Positions 1-9,225 of a DNA stretch of 64,000 bases are shown here, piece after piece (the first letter of the stretch is position 1; each line of letters starts with the position of its first letter). Location of the stretch: positions 1,721,001 to 1,785,000 of the forward strand of contig NZ_CP130044.1 in the NCBI RefSeq assembly GCF_030505395.1, written 5' to 3'. The position numbers were made by a program, and so were the translations under genes. This DNA is from Asticcacaulis sp. ZE23SCel15 (GTDB lineage: Bacteria > Pseudomonadota > Alphaproteobacteria > Caulobacterales > Caulobacteraceae). The notes under the pieces are model-generated. The model ran no database searches and was not told the origin of the DNA. It worked only from the letters and a program-made list of their open reading frames with translations.

Positions 1-91
1 GTATGGCTTGATCATGGCGCGGTGCCGGATATTTTCAACCGAAAATGTCTGTAAGTCTCCGGCGGCTACGTAAATGTGATCACAATATCTT

Positions 92-868
92 ATGCCCGTT
101 ATACCTCTAAATTCGGCGAATGATAGCTGTCTTGAACCCTATCGTGATGTCAAAGACCGCGACCTGACCGGGCGGCAGGGCCTGTTTATGGCTGAGGGCA
201 AGGTGGTGCTGGAGCGGCTGTTTGCCTCGCCGCTGTGCGAGACGGTCAGTATATTGACCACACCGGCGCGGCTTGAAGGCTTAAGCGTGCCCGACGATGC
301 GCCAGTCTATATCGTCGATCAGGCGGTAATGGATGCGGTGGCGGGCTTTCCGATCCATCGCGGTTATCTGGCCTTGGGGCGATACGCGCCGCCGCAAAGC
401 CTTGAGGACATTTTGGCGCAAACAGGCCGGTTGCGGGTTATGGCCTTAAGCGCCATTGCCAATACCGACAATATGGGCGGGCTGATGCGCAATGCGGCGG
501 CCTTTGGGGTTGATGCGGTGGTTCTGGATAGTGCCTGCTGCGATCCATTTTACCGGAAGGCTATCCGCGTCAGTGTCGGCGGGGCTCTGGTAGTGCCGCA
601 CTATCGGTTGGGCGCGGGGCAGAGTTTGCTAGAGGTACTTAACACCCACGGCCTGACCGCCTATGCCCTAAGCCCGGCGGGTGATCAGGTGCTGGATCAG
701 ATCGTGCCCGCGGAACGCTCGGCGTTTTTACTGGGGGCCGAAGGGCCGGGTCTGAGCCGTGAAATTCTGGACGCCGCCATCAGTGTGCAGATACCCATGC
801 ATGGCGGCTTCGACAGTCTTAATGTCGCCACCACCAGCGGGATCGTGCTCTATCATTTATGCCGCTAA
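92..868 (+). CDS. TrmH/SpoU-family RNA 2'-O-methyltransferase
   Basis: A 258-residue SPOUT-class methyltransferase, expected to transfer a methyl group from SAM to a ribose 2'-OH in tRNA or rRNA in the cytoplasm. All three SpoU motifs are visible: IANTDNMGGLMRNAAAFG (motif 1, asparagine/arginine region), LLGAEGPGLS (motif 2) and IPMHGGFDSLNVATTSGIVLY shortened to its core SLNVATTSG (motif 3, the trefoil-knot SAM site). About 100 residues precede the catalytic domain and resemble the substrate-binding N-terminus of 23S rRNA methyltransferases of this family. The RNA target cannot be read from sequence. The stop codon overlaps that of the convergent epimerase gene by 4 bp. It is unrelated to the sugar genes that follow. 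Confidence 0.9.
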   Translation: MPVIPLNSANDSCLEPYRDVKDRDLTGRQGLFMAEGKVVLERLFASPLCETVSILTTPARLEGLSVPDDAPVYIVDQAVMDAVAGFPIHRGYLALGRYAPPQSLEDILAQTGRLRVMALSAIANTDNMGGLMRNAAAFGVDAVVLDSACCDPFYRKAIRVSVGGALVVPHYRLGAGQSLLEVLNTHGLTAYALSPAGDQVLDQIVPAERSAFLLGAEGPGLSREILDAAISVQIPMHGGFDSLNVATTSGIVLYHLCR

Positions 869-1854
869 TTGAGGCCCTTATAGCCCTTAAACCAGGTCGC
901 GAACCGCTCAAGCCCGTCCTTGAGCGGGGTCGAGGGCGCATAGCCGGTGACGGCCTTAAGCTTTGAGACATCGGCATAGGTGGTCGTGACATCACCCGGC
1001 TGCATCGGGCGCATGATCTTATGGGCTTCGCGGCCAAGTGCTGTTTCCAGCGTCGAAATCATCTCCATCAGGCCGACCGGCTGATGGGCGCCGATATTGT
1101 AGATTTCGTTTTTGCCACCGGCCGGCGGGTGGTCGAGTACGCCGATGATACCTTCGACGATATCGTCGATATAGGTGAAGTCGCGGTGCATGTGGCCTTC
1201 GCCGTAAACCTCGATGGCCTCACCCTTCATGATTTTTTCGGAGAAGCTGAAATAGGCCATGTCGGGGCGGCCCCACGGGCCATAGACCGTAAAGAACCTT
1301 AAGCCCGACTGCGGGATGCCGTACAGGTGGCTGTAGGTGGTGCTCATCAGTTCGCCCGACCGCTTGGTGGCGGCATAGAGCGAGACGGGCTCATTTACGC
1401 GGTCGTCTTCGCTGAAACCATCACCGGCCAGAGGACGGTCGCCGTAAACCGAGGATGACGACGCGTAGACCAGATGCTCAAAACCTTCGACCGCGCGGCA
1501 GGCTTCAAGGATGCTTAAGTGCCCCTGAAGGTTTGAGCGCTGATAGGCAAACGGGTTTTCGATCGAATAACGCACTCCGGCCTGAGCGGCGAGGTGGATG
1601 ATGCGGGTAATGCCGGCGTCAAGCACCAGATCCTTGACAGCCTCAGCTTCAGCCACATCTATCTTGACGAAGCGAAACGCCGGGTGGTCATTGATCTGCT
1701 TCAGGCGGGCGTGCTTTAGTTCCGGATCATAATAGTCATTGACAATATCAATGCCGACCACGGTTTCGCCGCGCGCCAACAGGGCACTCGCTACGTGAAA
1801 GCCGATAAAGCCCGCTACGCCCGTTACCAGTATCGCCGTCTTAGCCAATGTCAC
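865..1854 (-). CDS. NAD-dependent epimerase, UDP-glucuronate 4-epimerase-like
   Basis: A 329-residue extended SDR. The N-terminus has the Rossmann glycine motif TGVAGFIGFH and the catalytic tyrosine/lysine pair lies in YAATK. The segment NDYYDPELKHARL is typical of the UDP-glucuronate 4-epimerase (LspL/CapI) branch, which interconverts UDP-GlcA and UDP-GalA for capsule, LPS or other surface polysaccharides. Length is normal for the branch. It is convergent with the methyltransferase and separated from the GH27 gene by about 245 bp, so it looks like a single-gene unit. A related hexose or dTDP-sugar epimerase is the alternative; the exact sugar nucleotide is inferred from the branch motif only. 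Confidence 0.82.
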   Translation of the reverse strand: MTLAKTAILVTGVAGFIGFHVASALLARGETVVGIDIVNDYYDPELKHARLKQINDHPAFRFVKIDVAEAEAVKDLVLDAGITRIIHLAAQAGVRYSIENPFAYQRSNLQGHLSILEACRAVEGFEHLVYASSSSVYGDRPLAGDGFSEDDRVNEPVSLYAATKRSGELMSTTYSHLYGIPQSGLRFFTVYGPWGRPDMAYFSFSEKIMKGEAIEVYGEGHMHRDFTYIDDIVEGIIGVLDHPPAGGKNEIYNIGAHQPVGLMEMISTLETALGREAHKIMRPMQPGDVTTTYADVSKLKAVTGYAPSTPLKDGLERFATWFKGYKGLN

Positions 1855-2099
1855 CTAACCCTTTTCGCCTGTCCCTGCGGCGTGTTTAAACGCCAATGAC
1901 CCTTACGTCACGCACAATATGCCGAGCGGCCTTAGAAAAGGTTTATGACTTGCCATCACCGCATTGATCATATTTATTAGTTCCATAAACAGCCGCCGCC
2001 GGTCAACGGACGGCGATTTCGGGCGGATTTCCGGCACAACTGAATAACCGAGGGATCATCTAAACCGGCGCATATGATGTGCGCCGCGTGGGAGGATTT

Positions 2100-3308
2100 A
2101 TGTCTTTTCTGACTTCGACCCTTAAGGCTCTGGCCTTTTTGGGGGCATTATCGTGCGCGTCAACAGCTTTGGCCCATGAAACCCTAAAGCTTGAGGCCCC
2201 AAAGCCCGATCTGGCGGCGACCCCGCCGATGGGCTGGAATTCGTGGAATAAGTATAAGTGCGATATCAACGAGGCGATGGTCCGCCGTCAGGCCGATGCC
2301 ATGGCCGCATCGGGTATGAAGGATGCGGGTTATAAGTATATCGTCATCGACGACTGCTGGCAGAAAAGCCGCGACGCCAACGGCAATATTCAGGCCGATC
2401 CTGAGCGCTTTCCGTCGGGCATCAAGGCTCTGGCTGATTATGTCCACTCCAAGGGGTTAAAGTTCGGGCTTTATTCCGATGCGGGGGTGCTGACCTGCGG
2501 CGGACGTCCGGGCAGCCGGGGCTATGAGTTTCAGGATGCCCGCCAATATGCCGAATGGGGCGTTGATTATCTGAAATACGACTGGTGCTACACCGGCACG
2601 ATGGATGCCGAGGCGGCCTATACCATTATGGCCAAGGCGCTGCGGGCTTCGGGGCGGGATATACTGCTGTCGATCTGCGAGTGGGGCGATAATGAGCCGT
2701 CGAAATGGGCAGCAGTGCCCGGCCATATGTGGCGCACGACCGGGGATATCTTTGACGCCTGGGAAGGCAAGTCGGGCTATTCCATCGGCATGACCAATAT
2801 CCTCGATAAACAGGTCGATCTGTGGAGCCATTCCGGGCCCAATCGCTGGAATGACCCTGATATGCTCGAAGTCGGCAATGGCGGCATGACGAAGACGGAA
2901 TACGAGGCGCACTTTTCCCTATGGGCCATGCTGGCGGCCCCGCTGATCTCAGGCAATGACCTGTCGACCATGAGCGAGGAAACGCTCAACATCCTGACCA
3001 ATAAGGATGTCATCGCGGTCGATCAGGACCCGCTCGGCCAGCAGTCCCGGCGCATCTGGAAAGACGGCGATCTCGAAATCTGGGCCCGGCCACTAAAGGG
3101 TGGCGACCGCGCAGTGGTGCTGTTCAACCGTGGGGCTGAGGCCAAAACCATGAGCGTGAGCTGGGATCAGATCGATCTGCCGGTGGCGCTTAAGGCCGAT
3201 GTCAAAGACCTATGGTCAAAAACGGTGACCAAAGGCGTCAAAGGCACATTCAGGGGCACAGTGGCCTCACACGGCGTCATCATGGTGCGGATCACGCCGA
3301 AGGTGTAA
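2100..3308 (+). CDS. Secreted GH27 alpha-galactosidase
   Basis: A 402-residue glycoside hydrolase of family 27, releasing alpha-linked D-galactose. A signal peptide ends near LSCASTALA. Family landmarks follow: PPMGWNSWN, the (beta/alpha)8 strand with YLKYDWC (nucleophile Asp161), and WRTTGDIFDAW, where Asp216 is the expected acid/base; a C-terminal beta domain completes it. The ATG at 2100 is chosen because GGAGG (2091-2095) sits just upstream and the signal peptide begins cleanly there; an in-frame GTG at 2079 would put extra basic residues in front. Xyloglucan galactose is beta-linked, so this enzyme probably handles a different substrate such as galactomannan or raffinose-type sugars, or an alpha-galactosyl decoration. 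No LacI-type site was seen upstream. Confidence 0.93.
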   Translation: MSFLTSTLKALAFLGALSCASTALAHETLKLEAPKPDLAATPPMGWNSWNKYKCDINEAMVRRQADAMAASGMKDAGYKYIVIDDCWQKSRDANGNIQADPERFPSGIKALADYVHSKGLKFGLYSDAGVLTCGGRPGSRGYEFQDARQYAEWGVDYLKYDWCYTGTMDAEAAYTIMAKALRASGRDILLSICEWGDNEPSKWAAVPGHMWRTTGDIFDAWEGKSGYSIGMTNILDKQVDLWSHSGPNRWNDPDMLEVGNGGMTKTEYEAHFSLWAMLAAPLISGNDLSTMSEETLNILTNKDVIAVDQDPLGQQSRRIWKDGDLEIWARPLKGGDRAVVLFNRGAEAKTMSVSWDQIDLPVALKADVKDLWSKTVTKGVKGTFRGTVASHGVIMVRITPKV

Positions 3309-3314
3309 AGTAGA

Positions 3315-3356
3315 GCATTAGGCCGCTGCGACACGCGAGTCGTAACGGCCTAATGC
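3315..3356. terminator. Bidirectional hairpin between convergent genes
   Basis: An 11-bp perfect inverted repeat (3315-3325 with 3346-3356) carrying a smaller inner GCGAC/GTCGT-type hairpin. It lies between the GH27 stop and the convergent FadR-type regulator and overlaps the regulator's stop codon. There is no long T run, so efficiency is uncertain. Confidence 0.55.
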
Positions 3357-4057
3357 GCGGTTTCGGGCTGGAATGAGGCCAGAAGCTCCAGCGATTCCAG
3401 AAGGATCGCCCGCATGGCCTTTTCAGCGCCTACGGCATCGCCAGCTTCAATCGCCACCAGCACGGCTTCGTGGGCAGGGATGGAGGCGGTATGACCGGCG
3501 ATCTTATTGGTCAGGCCAATAGAAATGCGAAGGGCCGTATTGATCAGGGCCCTCAGTTGCAGAAAGAACGGATTACCGGAGGCCTTTAAGATAGCGACGT
3601 GGAAATCAATGTCGGCCGCAAGCGCCGCATCATGGTCGTGGAGTTCGTTTCGCATGCCATTCAGGCCGTCGCGGATGGCGCGAATATCGGCCTTATTGGC
3701 GCGCTGAGCGGCAAGGGCGGCGGCCACGGGCTCGATCGCCAGACGGACCTCAGTGAATTCGCGGTAGATCTTGTTGGAATATTGCCGCTCCATCAGCCAG
3801 CGTGTGACATCGGGATCGAGCAGGTTCCAGTGGGCGATCGGCTCTACCTTGGTGCCCTGACGCGGACGCGCGCTCAAAAGGCCCTTGGCGGTCAGCATTT
3901 TCACGGCTTCGCGCGCGACGGTCCGGCTGGCGCCAAAGCGTATGCATAGTTCCGCTTCGGTCGGAAAGCCGTTCCTGTCGAAATCGCCGATCACGATCGA
4001 TTGCCCCAGGGTCTCAAGCAAACCGTATGTGAGGCTGGCGCCACGTTGGGTACGCAT
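3350..4057 (-). CDS. GntR/FadR-family transcriptional regulator (FCD domain)
   Basis: A 235-residue regulator. The N-terminal winged helix shows the FadR-type pattern FPTEAELCIRFGASRTVAREAV, here best represented by its core GASRTVAREAVKML, followed by an all-helical FCD ligand domain with EVRLAIEP and the metal-ligand histidines expected near HVAIL and PAHEAVL. The segment after the helix-turn-helix (HWNLLDPDVTRW) resembles galactonate/gluconate-responsive members (DgoR-like), so a sugar acid is a reasonable ligand guess. It is transcribed away from the GH35/GH31 operon, and an inverted repeat at 4177-4197 in the shared region is a candidate operator. Ligand and targets are inference. Confidence 0.85.
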   Translation of the reverse strand: MRTQRGASLTYGLLETLGQSIVIGDFDRNGFPTEAELCIRFGASRTVAREAVKMLTAKGLLSARPRQGTKVEPIAHWNLLDPDVTRWLMERQYSNKIYREFTEVRLAIEPVAAALAAQRANKADIRAIRDGLNGMRNELHDHDAALAADIDFHVAILKASGNPFFLQLRALINTALRISIGLTNKIAGHTASIPAHEAVLVAIEAGDAVGAEKAMRAILLESLELLASFQPETAH

Positions 4058-4176
4058 GTTTCTCTACCTTGCCTTTTTATGCTCGCTTATCGCGAGTCAT
4101 TATATATGAAATTGTGGACGGCTACCTTTAATCGGCAAAAAACGATGATTTTGTCCAGTCTAAATGACTGCAAATA

Positions 4177-4197
4177 CACAATTTTTCCCAAATTGTG
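4177..4197. promoter_or_regulatory. Inverted repeat, candidate FadR-type operator
   Basis: CACAATTT TTCCC AAATTGTG: perfect 8-bp arms around 5 bp, between the regulator at 3350-4057 and the GH35 gene. A further copy of the half-site is at 4109-4117. Proximity to the regulator gene is the only evidence for which protein binds it. Confidence 0.4.
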
Positions 4198-4272
4198 GGG
4201 TTTTCAGGAAACAGTTTAGGCTTCCCCCGCCGCTCAATTTTGTCAACATCCCCTATTGGACACGCTTTTCAA

Positions 4273-4286
4273 TGATAGCGCTATCA
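4273..4286. promoter_or_regulatory. LacI-type operator upstream of GH35/GH31
   Basis: TGATAGCGCTATCA, a perfect 14-bp palindrome with the central CG step typical of LacI-family operators. It is about 230 bp before the GH35 start and shares the TGNNANCGNTNNCA pattern with five other sites in the window. Confidence 0.65.
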
Positions 4287-4516
4287 ATTTTGGCTTGCTG
4301 TTTCAATTTTTGATGATACATAAATTTGTAAGATAAAATAGCTCGTCGCGTGCCAAATAAATAATACCGCGGCAAGGGCAAACATCGGGAAGAGATGGTT
4401 AAGGGACATCCCACTTGCGGCCGAGAGCGCAACGCATGACGTTGGCGCATGCTTGGCGTATACTCCCGACAAACAAATGATGACTTCAGAGGGAGCCGGG
4501 AAACCGGAAATTCAGT

Positions 4517-6184
4517 ATGATATCCGCACACGCAAAGCTGACGCGTCGTTTTCTGATGGGCGCCTGTGCCAGCCTGATAGTGGTGTCGTCGGCCATGCCA
4601 GCACTGGCGCAAGCCGTAAAAGATCTGCCGCGCATTGAGAAAAAGAACGGCAAGGCCGCTCTGTTTGTCGATGGCGCGCCCTATCTTATTCTGGGGGCGC
4701 AGGCCAATAATTCCTCAAATTACGTGTCGCAACTACCCAAGGTCTGGCCCGGGTTAAAGGACATCCACGCCAATACGCTGGAGATTCCGGTGGCGTGGGA
4801 GCAGATCGAGCCCAAGGAAGGTCAGTTCGATTTTTCCTACGTTGATGAACTGGTTAAGCAAGCCCGCGCGAACAATGTCCGGCTGGTGCTGCTGTGGTTC
4901 GGGACGTGGAAAAATACCTCGCCTAACTACACGCCGGACTGGGTGAAGCTGGACAATAAACGCTTCCCACGTATCACCAAAAAAGACGGCACGGTGTCTT
5001 ACTGCCTGTCGCCGATGGAGCGCACGACGCTGGAGGCCGACAAAAAGGCTTTCGTCGCCCTGATGACGCACCTGAAAAAGATCGACGGCGATCAGCATAC
5101 GGTCATCATGATCCAGCCGCAGAACGAGAGCGGCACCTATGGTTCGGTGCGTGACTATTCGGCCAAGGCGGAAAAGGTGTTTGCCGGTCAGGTTCCAGCG
5201 GCGTTGCTGAAGAAGAAGGGCATCACCAAGGGCGGGACTTGGTCGCAAGTCTTTGGTAAATACGCCGATGAATATTTTCACGCCTGGTATATCGCCAGCT
5301 ACATCAACGAAATCGCCGCCGCCGGTCGCAAGGTTTATGACCTGCCGATGTTTGTTAATGCGGCCCTGCGTGAGCCGCTGGTTGAGGTCGGGCCTGAGAC
5401 CTATTCTTCGGGCGGGCCAACCCATAATGTCATTGATATCTATCAGGCGGCCGCGCCCGCCATCGATATTATTGCCCCTGATATCTATAAGCGCAACTCA
5501 GCCAATTATGAGGCCGCGCTTAGCCACTATACCAAGCACAACAACCCGCTCTTCGTGCCGGAAACCGGTTCGGACACCGAATTTGCCCGCTATATCTTTA
5601 GCGTGCTCGGTCGTGGCGGCATCGGCTTTGCGCCGTTCGGCATCGACTATACCGGCTACACTAACTATCCTCTGGGCGGCAAGGACATCACCTATGAGGG
5701 GCTGAAACCCTTCCGCGAAAAATACGCCCTGTTTGCGCCGATGATGCGCGACTGGGCCAAGATCGCCTATGAGAAGCCCGTCTGGGGTGTGGCTGAGGCC
5801 GATGACCGCAAGCCGCAATCCATTGACCTCGGCGGCAAGTGGAAGGTCGATGTCATGTACGGCGAATGGCAGTTTGGCCTGACCGAATGGACATGGCTTG
5901 GCAAATTCGATCCGGTGCCGGGGCGCGAAAAGCCCAACGGCGGCATCGTCATCGCCCAACTGTCCGAAGATGAGTTTCTGGTCACCGGCGTCCATGCCCG
6001 CCTCAATTTTGGCGTGGGCGACAAACAAAAAGGCAAAAACCTGATCTTCAGCGCTGTGGAGCAGGGCCACTTTGAAAACGGCAAGTGGGTGGTCGACTTC
6101 GTCTGGAATGGCGATCAGACCGACTACGGCCTCAACCTGACCGGGGAACCGGCCATTCTTAAAATCAAACTCGCTACCTACTAA
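4517..6184 (+). CDS. Secreted GH35 beta-galactosidase, DUF5597 type (xyloglucan side chains)
   Basis: A 555-residue family GH35 enzyme. The N-terminus has a twin-arginine-like signal (LTRRFLMG...AMPALAQ). The catalytic barrel carries QPQNESGTYG with acid/base Glu204 and LFVPETG with nucleophile Glu349; the C-terminal beta domain (from about residue 390) matches the DUF5597 extension. This short proteobacterial GH35 clade includes Cellvibrio and Xanthomonas enzymes that remove beta-1,2-galactose from xyloglucan oligosaccharides. It sits 20 bp before the GH31 alpha-xylosidase gene, the same pairing known from xyloglucan loci. The ATG at 4517 is preceded by a purine-rich GGAAA. The operon is probably controlled through the operator at 4273-4286. 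Confidence 0.9.
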   Translation: MISAHAKLTRRFLMGACASLIVVSSAMPALAQAVKDLPRIEKKNGKAALFVDGAPYLILGAQANNSSNYVSQLPKVWPGLKDIHANTLEIPVAWEQIEPKEGQFDFSYVDELVKQARANNVRLVLLWFGTWKNTSPNYTPDWVKLDNKRFPRITKKDGTVSYCLSPMERTTLEADKKAFVALMTHLKKIDGDQHTVIMIQPQNESGTYGSVRDYSAKAEKVFAGQVPAALLKKKGITKGGTWSQVFGKYADEYFHAWYIASYINEIAAAGRKVYDLPMFVNAALREPLVEVGPETYSSGGPTHNVIDIYQAAAPAIDIIAPDIYKRNSANYEAALSHYTKHNNPLFVPETGSDTEFARYIFSVLGRGGIGFAPFGIDYTGYTNYPLGGKDITYEGLKPFREKYALFAPMMRDWAKIAYEKPVWGVAEADDRKPQSIDLGGKWKVDVMYGEWQFGLTEWTWLGKFDPVPGREKPNGGIVIAQLSEDEFLVTGVHARLNFGVGDKQKGKNLIFSAVEQGHFENGKWVVDFVWNGDQTDYGLNLTGEPAILKIKLATY

Positions 6185-6204
6185 ACGATACAGGGAAGAC
6201 GATT

Positions 6205-9075
6205 ATGAAACCATTTATGTTTGCCCCCGCTTTTGCAGCCCTGCTGATGGCCAGCACGGCGCTTGCGGGCTCATTTGAAAAAACCGCCACCGGTATTGTG
6301 GTCAAGCCTGACAGCGGCCCGGCCAAAGAAGTGCGTGTTGAGGTCATCAATGACTCGGTCATCCATGTGCTGGCGGTCGATGATCCGGCCCGCCCGCAAA
6401 TCGAATCCCTGATGGCGATGGCCAAACCTGCGGGTGCCTTCACGGTCACCGGTGCTGCCGATACGGTCACGCTTGATGCCGGTAAGGCCAAGGCGGTGGT
6501 GTCCCTGAAAAGCGGTCTGATCACCTTTCAGGACGCCAGCGGCAAGACCCTGCTGACGCAGGCCAAGGCCGACATCACACCGGTTCTGGTCGAAGGCAAG
6601 CCCTATGTCGCCACCCACGCCCAGTTCAATAAGGGCACCTCTGAGGCGTTTTATGGTCTGGGGCAGCACCAGAACGCCCAGATGAACCTGAACGGTGAAA
6701 ACGTCGAACTGCGTCAACATAATATGGATATCGGCATTCCGTTTGTGGTGTCGGATATGAACTACGGCATTCTGTGGGATAATAACTCGGTCACGCGTTT
6801 CGGTAACCCGGTCCGTTTTGGTCTGGCCAGCCGTGATCTGAAGCTGACCACACCTGATGGTAAGGCCGGTTTGACGGCCAAATACTATGTCGACGGTAAG
6901 CTGATCCTGACCCGCACTGAGCCCGACGTCCGCTACCAGTTCCTGAGCGATGTCGACAAATATTGGCCGAAAGATGCCGCCCTGACCAAGGAAGCCACCA
7001 CCGGCAAAAAGGTCAAGGTGGTTTGGGAAGGCACCATGACCTCCGACCAACCGGGCGTGCATAAGATGCGCCTGTTTGCGTCCGACTATGCGATCCTTAA
7101 AGTGGGGGATAAGACCCTCTTTGATCATGATATCTGGCGCATGGGCTGGAACGCATGGTACAACAATTTCGAGCAGAGCTTTGAAGCCGGTAAGCCGGTT
7201 CCGCTCAGCCTCGAATGGGAGCCGTCGGGCGGCCTGATTTCCCTGCATCACTCCAACCCGGAACCCGATGCCGATAAGCACTCCCTGCGCTTTACCTCTG
7301 AGGCGGGCACGGGCCTGAACTACTACTTCATTGCGGGCAAAGATATCGAAGGCGTCATTGGCGGTTATCACCACGTCACCGGTACACCGCCGATGATGCC
7401 GAAATGGGCCTACGGCTTCTGGCAATCGCGTCAGCGCTATGAGACGCAAGACCAGTTGCTGGGGGTACTTAAGACTTACCGCGACAACAAATGGCCGATC
7501 GACAACATCGTGCAGGACTGGTTCTACTGGCCGGAAGACCAGTGGGGCAGCCATAAGTTTGATCCCACCCGCTTCCCTGACCCCAAGGGTATGGTCGATA
7601 AGGTGCACGCCCAAAACGCCCGCATCATGATTTCGATCTGGGGTAAGTACTATCCGAACACCGATAATTATAAGGAGTTCGAAGCCAAGGGTTATATGTG
7701 GACCAAGAACGTCGAACTGGGCTTTAAGGACTGGGTCGGTCCCGGCTACCTCAACAGCCACTATTCGCCGTACAACAAAGACGCCCGCGACATCTATTAC
7801 CGTCAGATGAAAGAAGGTCTGGTGAAGTACGGCTTCGATGCGTGGTGGATGGACAATACTGAGCCTGACGTGCGCTCAAACACCTCACCCGAAGAGTTCG
7901 CCGAACTGATCACCCCGACCCAGATGGGGCCGGGCGCGCTGGTACACAATGCCTATGCAACCATGAACACTCAGGCCATGTATGATGGCCTCAAGGTCGA
8001 TCAGCCCGATACACGCCAGTTCATCCTGACCCGTTCAGGCTTTGCCGGTGTGCAGCGTAACGCGGCGGCCCTGTGGTCGGGCGATGTCGTCGGCACCTGG
8101 GATAACCTGTTTGATCAGATCTCAGCCGGTGTGCAGACGGGCTTCTCCGGCGTGCCCAACTGGACGCACGATATCGGCGGCTATGCGCAGGAAACGCGTT
8201 TCCAAGGTAATGATGTCGGTGGTTTGCAGGAAAACCGCGCCGCCGGTGGCACCGGTACGGCTGAGGACCTGAAGGAATGGCGTGAGCTGAACCAGCGCTG
8301 GTGGCAGTTCGGCACCTTCTCGCCGCTGATGCGATCGCACGGCGAAGGGGTGAAGCGCGAAATCCACGAAATCTCACCCGAAGGCTCGCCCATGCGCGCC
8401 AACATGGTGTGGTTCCTGGAACTGCGCTACCGCCTGATGCCGTACATCTATTCGGCGGCGGCTGACAGCCACTATGCCTCGGCACCGATCATGCGCGGCT
8501 TTGCCCTTGATTTCCCAACGGACACCAAGGCCAAGAACGTCAACGATCAGTATATGTTCGGTAAGTCGATCCTCGTCGCCCCGGTCACCAAGTATCAGGC
8601 CACGTCGCGCAGCGTCTACCTGCCGATGGGGGCTGACTGGTATAATGTCTATACCGGCGCGAAAACCACAGGCGGTCAGACGATCACAGTTGATGCGCCG
8701 CTCGATCAGATTCCGCTGTTTGTCAAATCCGGTGCGATCGTGCCTATGGGGCCGGTCATGCAGTATGTTGACGAAACACCGGACGCACCGCTGACCCTCA
8801 ACGTCTATACCGGCGCTGATGGCAGTTACAGCCTCTATGAAGATGATGGTGTCTCCAATGCCTACATCAAGGGCCAGTTCAGCCGTATCCCGTTTGCCTA
8901 TAATGACAAAACCGGTGAACTGAAGATCGGGGCGCGCTCGGGTAGCTATAAGGGCATGGTCGCCAGCCGCACCTTCAAGGTCCGCTTTATCAAGGACGGC
9001 GGCAAAACCACCGACTTTGATGCGTCTGATAAGACGGTGACCTATACGGGTAAGGTGCTCACAGTGAAGCGGTAA
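6205..9075 (+). CDS. GH31 alpha-xylosidase with PA14 insert
   Basis: A 956-residue GH31 enzyme that would release alpha-1,6-xylose from the non-reducing end of xyloglucan oligosaccharides. It has a signal peptide (ends ASTALAG), an N-terminal beta-sandwich, a PA14 domain inserted at roughly residues 225-375 (AKYYVDGKLI to ISLHHSNP), and the catalytic barrel with WWMDNTEPD (nucleophile Asp550) and WSGDVVG (acid/base Asp627), then C-terminal beta domains. The PA14 insertion is the known signature of the Cellvibrio-type Xyl31A enzyme specific for longer xyloglucan oligosaccharides. AGGGAAG lies before the ATG. It follows GH35 by 20 bp and is followed by an intergenic repeat element. It probably acts in the periplasm or at the cell surface. 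Confidence 0.93.
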   Translation: MKPFMFAPAFAALLMASTALAGSFEKTATGIVVKPDSGPAKEVRVEVINDSVIHVLAVDDPARPQIESLMAMAKPAGAFTVTGAADTVTLDAGKAKAVVSLKSGLITFQDASGKTLLTQAKADITPVLVEGKPYVATHAQFNKGTSEAFYGLGQHQNAQMNLNGENVELRQHNMDIGIPFVVSDMNYGILWDNNSVTRFGNPVRFGLASRDLKLTTPDGKAGLTAKYYVDGKLILTRTEPDVRYQFLSDVDKYWPKDAALTKEATTGKKVKVVWEGTMTSDQPGVHKMRLFASDYAILKVGDKTLFDHDIWRMGWNAWYNNFEQSFEAGKPVPLSLEWEPSGGLISLHHSNPEPDADKHSLRFTSEAGTGLNYYFIAGKDIEGVIGGYHHVTGTPPMMPKWAYGFWQSRQRYETQDQLLGVLKTYRDNKWPIDNIVQDWFYWPEDQWGSHKFDPTRFPDPKGMVDKVHAQNARIMISIWGKYYPNTDNYKEFEAKGYMWTKNVELGFKDWVGPGYLNSHYSPYNKDARDIYYRQMKEGLVKYGFDAWWMDNTEPDVRSNTSPEEFAELITPTQMGPGALVHNAYATMNTQAMYDGLKVDQPDTRQFILTRSGFAGVQRNAAALWSGDVVGTWDNLFDQISAGVQTGFSGVPNWTHDIGGYAQETRFQGNDVGGLQENRAAGGTGTAEDLKEWRELNQRWWQFGTFSPLMRSHGEGVKREIHEISPEGSPMRANMVWFLELRYRLMPYIYSAAADSHYASAPIMRGFALDFPTDTKAKNVNDQYMFGKSILVAPVTKYQATSRSVYLPMGADWYNVYTGAKTTGGQTITVDAPLDQIPLFVKSGAIVPMGPVMQYVDETPDAPLTLNVYTGADGSYSLYEDDGVSNAYIKGQFSRIPFAYNDKTGELKIGARSGSYKGMVASRTFKVRFIKDGGKTTDFDASDKTVTYTGKVLTVKR

Positions 9076-9079
9076 CTTA

Positions 9080-9220
9080 AAGAACTCCCCCTGATGCAGG
9101 GGGAGCTGATCTTGAGCGAAAGCTCAATATCAGAGGGGGTGGACGGCGCTGACTGTAAGATTACCCCCTCTTCAATTCATTTCATGAATTAAAGCTCCCC
9201 CTGCAACAGGGGGAGTTCTT
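9080..9220. repeat. MITE-like palindromic intergenic repeat, copy 1
   Basis: A 141-bp element with 28-bp terminal inverted repeats (9080-9107 and 9193-9220, one mismatch); each terminus is itself a hairpin of CTCCCCCTG/CAGGGGGAG. Inside are further perfect palindromes: TTGAGC-GAAA-GCTCAA, AGAGGGGGT/ACCCCCTCT and AATTCAT-TTC-ATGAATT. The right half is nearly identical to the right half of the element at 18879-19026. Confidence 0.8.
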
Positions 9221-9225
9221 AAACT

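Larger units (their letters stand above)
4058..4516. promoter_or_regulatory. Divergent control region, FadR regulator / GH35-GH31 operon
   Basis: A 459-bp gene-free, AT-rich stretch. It holds an 8-bp inverted repeat CACAATTT-N5-AAATTGTG at 4177-4197, a matching half-site AAATTGTGG at 4109-4117 close to the regulator start, and a perfect 14-bp LacI-type palindrome at 4273-4286. The arrangement suggests autoregulation of the FadR-type gene plus LacI-type control of the GH35/GH31 operon. No convincing gene is seen; short ORFs here lack ribosome sites and family similarity. Confidence 0.55.

Noticed and set aside
1-54. Short open frame at the left edge ending in TAA at 52-54, possible 3' end of a gene.
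   Set aside because: Only 17 codons are visible and no family can be recognised; another frame also stays open to 74, so no call is supported.
2079-2099. Upstream GTG start for the GH27 gene.
   Set aside because: ATG 2100 has GGAGG upstream and begins a clean signal peptide; the GTG adds an unlikely seven-residue extension.
6271-7761. Reverse-strand open frame of about 496 codons.
   Set aside because: It lies wholly opposite the GH31 gene, has a composition typical of antisense frames in GC-rich DNA and no ribosome site or recognisable domain.
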